This document shows, piece after piece, positions 35,403 through 39,834 of a stretch of 39,834 nt of DNA. The position numbers and the translations under genes are program-made. Below the pieces are notes generated by a model that saw nothing but the letters and a program-made list of their open reading frames with translations, made no database searches and had not been told where the DNA came from. The stretch is from Myxococcales bacterium (GTDB lineage: Bacteria > Pseudomonadota > Gammaproteobacteria > DSM-16500), in contig CAJCIZ010000074.1 in NCBI GenBank assembly GCA_903970525.1, forward strand, positions 1 through 39,834, given 5' to 3'. Every line of letters begins with the position of its first letter. The stretch's first letter is position 1.

Positions 35403-35723
35403 TCACCTCTTCTCTTAGCTTAATGCGCATGGATGCTTTTATATAAAAACAGGCAAGTTCTCGAGGTCCTCTATGAGCGAGAGCGACTGGAAGCCAGGGA
35501 TGGCTCCCTAGTCACAGGGATGTGACGTTTGGAGCAGCTCGATCATAGGGGGCCTCACGAGCTTGCGACCTTCAATCTGTGCAAATAAAGATCTCAAGAC
35601 TATTAAGCGCAGCCACAAAAGCAAAAATTCCCGACTATAACGTCCTGAGAATCTTTAGGTTTCAGGTATTTGCAGGTAAAATGTGAAGTCTTTGAAAATT
35701 ATAAGCTAAAAGGAAAGTGAAGT
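35403..35723. other. 321-bp intergenic region upstream of aceE
   Basis: It contains a GGA motif in GCATGGATGC (35427-35436) and the large foldable element at 35453-35566. An AT-rich promoter-like part leads to aceE, with a possible -10 TAAAAT at 35677-35682 and a weak -35. No open frame of interest is seen. Confidence 0.6.
35453..35566 (+). ncRNA. Candidate structured RNA or leader element with GGA-loop hairpins
   Basis: Outer arms 35453-35481 and 35538-35566 match at 23 of 29 positions as an inverted repeat, with some mismatches allowing G-U pairs. Inside are two hairpins. The first is GCC-AGGGAT-GGC (35493-35504), strengthened by outer pairs. The second is GTCACA-GGGA-TGTGAC (35511-35526), which contains ACAGGGATGT, an exact match to the CsrA/RsmA binding core ACARGGAUGU. 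Four GGA triplets lie within the element (35489, 35498, 35518, 35531) and one before it (35431). It may be a CsrA-titrating RNA, a leader of aceE, or an extragenic palindromic repeat. No terminator T-run follows, and strand is assumed from the GGA motifs. Confidence 0.45.
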
Positions 35724-38384
35724 ATGAATCCAGCTTGGGAAGATTATGACCCAATCGAAACGAAAGAATGGTTAGAAGCCTTTGCTTCAGTCGTCACACA
35801 CGAAGGTCCAGAACGTGCGCGTTTCATCATAGAACAGTTATTAGATCAGGCAGCGAAAACAGGTGTTGCAGGCCCGGCAACGATGTCGTCAGCTTACGTC
35901 AATACAATTGCTGTCAAAGATCAGCCCGATTATCCCGGTGACTTAGAATTAGAACGTAAAATAGATGCAGCCATTCGTTGGAATGCTATCGCAATGGTCA
36001 TACGCGCAAAGCGTAATGCCGGCGGCGTCGGTGGACATTTATCTTCTTATGCATCGATTGCATCACTGTATGAAGTAGGCTTGAATCATTATTTTCGTGG
36101 CGCAACAAAAAATTCCGCAGGCGATTTAATTTATTTTCAAGGCCATTCCTCAGAAGGAAACTATGCGCGCGCATTTTTAGAAGGCCGTTTGTCAGAAAAA
36201 CATTTAGTGAATTTTCGTCAAGAAGTCGATGGCGAAGGCGTCTCATCTTATCCGCATCCTTGGTTGATGCCAAAGTTCTGGCAATTTGCCACCGTGTCAT
36301 TAGGCTTAGGTGCGTTACAAGCGATTTATCAAGCTCGCTTTATCAAATATCTTGAAAACCGCAAATTATTATCAGCGAATGATCGTAAAGTGTGGGTGTT
36401 CTGTGGTGACGGTGAAATGGATGAACCTGAATCCATTGCTGGACTCGCCATGGCGGCGCGTGAGCGCTTAGATAATATTATTTATGTCGTGAATTGTAAT
36501 TTGCAGCGTTTAGATGGTTTGGTGCGTAGTAATAGTAAAATCGTGCAAGAGTTAGAAGGCGTCTTCCGTGGCGCAGGTTGGAATGTCATTAAAGTGTTAT
36601 GGGACAGCGAATGGGATGCTTTGTTTGCAAAAGATAAAAAAGGTTTATTGCTAAAACGTTTAGGCGAGTGTGTTGATGGTGATTTGCAAAATGCTTATGT
36701 GCGTGGCGCTGCTTACACACGAGAATTTTTGTGTGGTGATAACGAAGAATTAAAAGCATTATTTGCCGACATTTCGGATGAACAAATGCTTTTGCTGCAT
36801 AGAGGCGGACATGATCCAATTAAAATTAACGCAGCTTATGCCGCAGCAACAAAACATAAAGATCAGCCTACTGTTATTTTAGCGCAAAGCGTGAAAGGTT
36901 ACGGCTTAGGCACAACAGGTGCAGAAGGACGCAACATCGCGCATAACCAATTAGATATGACAGAAACCGAATTAAAAGCCTTTCGTGAGCGTTTCAAATT
37001 ACCATTAAATGACGAACAATTATTAGCATTTGAATTTTACAAACCCGATGCAAAAAGTCCTGAAATGAAATATTTGCATGCGCAACGTGAAAAATTAGGT
37101 GGCTACTTGCCATTGCGTGAATCACCGTCAGCGCCACTCAAAGTGCCAGCTCTAGCAGCGTTTGATGCAGTGCTAAAAGGTACCGGCGATCGTACTGCGT
37201 CAACTACCATGATGTTAGGCAGAATTTTAAATGTCTTGTTAAAAGATCCTGAAATTCACCAACGCATTGTGCCAATTTTTTCAGATGAAGTGCGAACCTT
37301 TGGTTTGGAATCTTTGTTCAGACAAATTGGAATTTATTCACATGTCGGGCAGCTTTATACACCAGAAGATAAAGAACAATTAATTTATTATCGTGAAAGC
37401 CAAGATGGACAAGTGTTAGAAGAAGGCATTACAGAAGCAGGCTGTATGGCATCTTGGATAGCAGCTGCGACTTCTTATTCAACGCATCGTTTCCCTATGA
37501 TTCCATTTTTCACGTATTACTCTATGTTTGGATTCCAACGCGTAGGGGATTTCATTTGGGCAGCAGGCGATATGCGTGCGCGCGGATTTTTGATTGGCGC
37601 AACAGCAGGACGCACCACTTTAGAAGGTGAAGGCTTGCAACACCAAGATGGACAAAGTTTATTAGCAGCGAGTGCAGTGCCAAACTGTCGTGCTTACGAT
37701 CCTACGTTTGGTTATGAAATGGCAGTGATCATCCAAGATGGTTTGCGTCGCATGGTTCAAGAAGAGGAAGATGTGTTTTATTACATCATGGCGATGAATG
37801 AAAAATATCTGCAGCCTGAAATGCCTAAAGGTGTGGAAGAAGGCATTCTCAAAGGGATGTATCGCTATAAAGAAGCGGGCAAAGCTAAACATAAAGTTCA
37901 ATTACTCGGAAGTGGTGCGATCTTGCGTGAAGTGATAGCCGCTGCTGAGTTGTTAGAAAAAGATTTTGAAGTGGCAGCCGATGTTTGGAGCGTCACAAGC
38001 TTTAATGAAATAAGTCGCGAAGCATCAGCTTTAGAAAGACTGAATCTTTTACATCCTGAGAAAAAGCAGGCGCCAAGTTATCTTGAATCTTGTTTGGCAG
38101 GACATAAAGGTCCTATCATCGCAGCGACCGATTATGTGCGTGCTTATGCAGAACAAATCAGACCTTATGTGAATCGCTCTTATACGGTGTTGGGCACAGA
38201 TGGATTTGGACGTAGTGATACGCGCGAAAAACTCAGGCACTTTTTTGAAGTTGATCGTTATTATGTTGTTGTAGCGGCACTGCATGCTTTAGCAAAAGAA
38301 GGCACTATTCCTGCGGCTCAGGTATCAGCTTCTTTGAAGAAATATAAAATTGATCCTAAGAAACCGAATCCGCTTAGTGTGTAA
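35724..38384 (+). CDS. aceE: Pyruvate dehydrogenase E1 component (homodimeric type)
   Basis: 886 residues (E. coli 887). A thiamine-diphosphate enzyme that decarboxylates pyruvate and transfers acetyl to E2. Visible parts are RNAGGVGGHLSSYASIASLY near residue 100, the ThDP motif GDGEMDEPESIAGLAMAARE ending in the conserved Asn (VVNCNLQRLDG), SYSTHRFPMIPFFTYYSMFG and AGRTTLEGEGLQHQDGQSLL. It is first in the aceE-aceF-lpd operon, with AAGGAAAG before the ATG. It is complete and no odd features were found. Regulation may involve the foldable element upstream; no PdhR gene is nearby. Confidence 0.98.
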   Translation: MNPAWEDYDPIETKEWLEAFASVVTHEGPERARFIIEQLLDQAAKTGVAGPATMSSAYVNTIAVKDQPDYPGDLELERKIDAAIRWNAIAMVIRAKRNAGGVGGHLSSYASIASLYEVGLNHYFRGATKNSAGDLIYFQGHSSEGNYARAFLEGRLSEKHLVNFRQEVDGEGVSSYPHPWLMPKFWQFATVSLGLGALQAIYQARFIKYLENRKLLSANDRKVWVFCGDGEMDEPESIAGLAMAARERLDNIIYVVNCNLQRLDGLVRSNSKIVQELEGVFRGAGWNVIKVLWDSEWDALFAKDKKGLLLKRLGECVDGDLQNAYVRGAAYTREFLCGDNEELKALFADISDEQMLLLHRGGHDPIKINAAYAAATKHKDQPTVILAQSVKGYGLGTTGAEGRNIAHNQLDMTETELKAFRERFKLPLNDEQLLAFEFYKPDAKSPEMKYLHAQREKLGGYLPLRESPSAPLKVPALAAFDAVLKGTGDRTASTTMMLGRILNVLLKDPEIHQRIVPIFSDEVRTFGLESLFRQIGIYSHVGQLYTPEDKEQLIYYRESQDGQVLEEGITEAGCMASWIAAATSYSTHRFPMIPFFTYYSMFGFQRVGDFIWAAGDMRARGFLIGATAGRTTLEGEGLQHQDGQSLLAASAVPNCRAYDPTFGYEMAVIIQDGLRRMVQEEEDVFYYIMAMNEKYLQPEMPKGVEEGILKGMYRYKEAGKAKHKVQLLGSGAILREVIAAAELLEKDFEVAADVWSVTSFNEISREASALERLNLLHPEKKQAPSYLESCLAGHKGPIIAATDYVRAYAEQIRPYVNRSYTVLGTDGFGRSDTREKLRHFFEVDRYYVVVAALHALAKEGTIPAAQVSASLKKYKIDPKKPNPLSV

Positions 38385-38426
38385 TTAAGTGTAGTACGAC
38401 TGAAATTTGAAAGTAAGGAGAATAGA

Positions 38427-39704
38427 GTGGCTACAAAAAATATTACAGTCCCCGATATCGGTGGCGCAGCAGATGTTGATGTCATCGAAGTTTTAGTGAA
38501 AGTCGGTGACACAATCGCAGTTGACACACCGTTGCTCACATTAGAATCCGATAAAGCAACAATGGATGTTCCATCTTCTGACGCAGGCGTAGTCAAAGAA
38601 TTAAAAGTAAAAGCAGGTGATAAAGTTTCTGTAGGTTCTGTGATTTTAACAGTGGAAGCAGCAGGTAACGCAGCAGCGCCCGCGCCCGCTAAAGCAGAAA
38701 AACCTGTTGCAGCAGAAAAAGTGACGCCTCTCGCAGAAAAAACTGTTACCGTAGCTGCGCCTAAGCCTACTGTAGAAGAAACCAAAGTCGTAGAAGGTGA
38801 GTTAGATGATGTGCATGCGGGCCCTTCGGTCAGACGAATCGCACGTGAATTTGGTATCACTTTGTCACAAGTGCCAGCGACCGGACCTAAAAATCGCATC
38901 TTAAAAGAAGACATACAAGAATTTGTGAAATCACGTATTTCCCAAACGCCTGCCACAACAGGTGGCATGGGATTGCCAGTTGCGCCACAAATTGATTTCT
39001 CGCAATTCGGTAAAATTGAGACAACACCTTTATCCAGAATTAAAAAGCTCACAGGAAAAAATTTACATCGCAACTGGTTGCTCGTTCCACATGTGACACA
39101 ATTTGCTGATGCCGATATTACAGAATTAGAAGAATTCCGCGGAACGCAAAAAGCGGCTTTAGAAAAACAAGGCGTGAAACTCACACCGTTAGTTTTCATT
39201 TTAAAGGCGGTTGTTGCTTCATTAAAAGCTTTCCCGCAATTTAATTCTTCTTTAGATGCGAGTGGTGAGAGTTTAATTCTGAAAAAATATATTAACATTG
39301 GAATCGCGGTTGATACGCCAGATGGTTTGGTTGTGCCTGTGATTCGTGATGTAGATAAAAAAGGCATGCAAGATTTAGCGAAAGAATTAAGTCACATCAG
39401 TGAAAAAGCCCGTAATCGACAACTCACTGCAGCGGATATGCAAGGCGGATGTTTTTCGATTTCTAGCTTAGGAGGCATTGGTGGTACAGCATTTACGCCT
39501 ATCGTGAATGTGCCAGAAGTCGCTATCTTAGGTGTGTCTAAATCATCTTATAAACCTGTCTATCAAGACGGTGGATTTGTGCCACGCTTAATGCTGCCTT
39601 TGTCGCTCTCTTATGATCATCGCGTGATTGATGGTGCAGATGGTGCGCGTTTTATTATGCATTTAACAGCAATGTTGTCTGATATACGAAATTTATTATT
39701 GTAA
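38427..39704 (+). CDS. aceF: Pyruvate dehydrogenase E2, dihydrolipoamide acetyltransferase
   Basis: 425 residues. One lipoyl domain (residues 1-80, lipoylated lysine K43 in TLESDKATMDVPSS), an Ala/Pro/Lys-rich linker, the E1/E3-binding domain (about 125-165, AGPSVRRIAREFGITLSQVP), and the catalytic acetyltransferase domain with the active His in PLSLSYDHRVIDGADGARF. It moves acetyl from lipoyl to CoA and forms the core of the complex. E. coli has three lipoyl domains; one is common in other bacteria. The GTG start is supported by AAGGAG 7 bases upstream. 42 bases separate it from aceE. Confidence 0.97.
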   Translation: MATKNITVPDIGGAADVDVIEVLVKVGDTIAVDTPLLTLESDKATMDVPSSDAGVVKELKVKAGDKVSVGSVILTVEAAGNAAAPAPAKAEKPVAAEKVTPLAEKTVTVAAPKPTVEETKVVEGELDDVHAGPSVRRIAREFGITLSQVPATGPKNRILKEDIQEFVKSRISQTPATTGGMGLPVAPQIDFSQFGKIETTPLSRIKKLTGKNLHRNWLLVPHVTQFADADITELEEFRGTQKAALEKQGVKLTPLVFILKAVVASLKAFPQFNSSLDASGESLILKKYINIGIAVDTPDGLVVPVIRDVDKKGMQDLAKELSHISEKARNRQLTAADMQGGCFSISSLGGIGGTAFTPIVNVPEVAILGVSKSSYKPVYQDGGFVPRLMLPLSLSYDHRVIDGADGARFIMHLTAMLSDIRNLLL

Positions 39705-39725
39705 TATTGAATAGGAAACAGAAAA

Positions 39726-39834
39726 ATGAGTAACGAATTACATGCAGAAGTAGTGGTATTAGGAAGTGGCCCTGGTGGATATACAGCTGCGTTTCGCGCT
39801 GCGGATCTTGGTAAAAAAGTCATTTTAATCGAAC
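39726..39834 (+). CDS. lpd: Dihydrolipoamide dehydrogenase (E3), first 36 codons only
   Basis: The gene runs off the right edge. The visible part reads [20 protein letters not shown] and then [16 protein letters not shown], the FAD-binding GxGxxG start of lipoamide dehydrogenase. AGGA lies before the ATG. It is third in the aceE-aceF-lpd operon, 21 bases after aceF, and regenerates oxidised lipoyl groups with NAD+. Confidence 0.93.
   Translation, partial: MSNELHAEVVVLGSGPGGYTAAFRAADLGKKVILIE

Noticed and set aside
35453-35566. tRNA or known riboswitch as explanation for the foldable element
   Set aside because: No tRNA T-loop (GTTCRANYC) or acceptor arm pattern, and no riboswitch core I recognise. 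The GGA hairpins are the only specific signal.

Overview
The window is an AT-rich, gene-dense chromosomal stretch of a gammaproteobacterium. Three things point to Legionellales (Legionella/Coxiella relatives): an outer-membrane protein that looks like the LbtU siderophore-porin family (24228-25661), the murA-ibaG, ampD-ampE and aceE-aceF-lpd arrangements, and the decayed NB-ARC/TPR-type gene. The placement is an inference from gene content and has not been tested against a database. I saw no rRNA, tRNA, CRISPR array, integrase or transposase.

Layout. 1-800: the end of a quinone-oxidoreductase-like gene and a small secreted Gly/Tyr protein. 1071-3169: a broken NB-ARC/TPR-like gene. 3319-3801: a VOC protein. 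3993-8030: three membrane-sugar genes (GT39-type, DPM1-type GT2, and a large GT-C-like protein). 8208-9344: an IscS-like cysteine desulfurase preceded by a perfect 34-bp palindrome. 9374-16830: a compact lipid-modification cluster (DUF2878, a cydA fragment, TIGR01777 epimerase, fatty-acid desaturase, FAD oxidoreductase, DUF1365, Cfa-like methyltransferase, DUF1295, DUF2177). 17304-18788: another GT39-type gene. 18891-24169: YbaK-like deacylase, a CDF metal exporter, PutA and RNase T. 24228-26618: the LbtU-like porin and a 2-Cys peroxiredoxin. 26850-30228: ArnB, an ArnA-type decarboxylase and NhaA. 30215-32308: a secreted pentapeptide-repeat protein, MurA and IbaG. 32407-35402: AmpD, AmpE, an unknown glycine-rich protein and a BtuF-like protein. 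35724-end: aceE, aceF and the start of lpd.

How the genes work together. The FAD oxidoreductase, DUF1365, Cfa-like methyltransferase and DUF1295 genes are overlapping or nearly touching and form one transcription unit that probably remodels unsaturated acyl chains made by the divergent desaturase. MurA, AmpD and AmpE concern peptidoglycan synthesis and recycling. ArnB and the ArnA-type decarboxylase would make a 4-amino-pentose nucleotide for envelope decoration. The last three genes encode the pyruvate dehydrogenase complex.

Most notable observations. (1) The lipid cluster is bracketed by two nearly identical 45-bp direct repeats, one of which is the 3' end of the desulfurase gene, as expected if a 7.5-kb islet had entered at that site. 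(2) A 114-nt foldable element with GGA-loop hairpins, one matching the CsrA consensus, lies just upstream of aceE.
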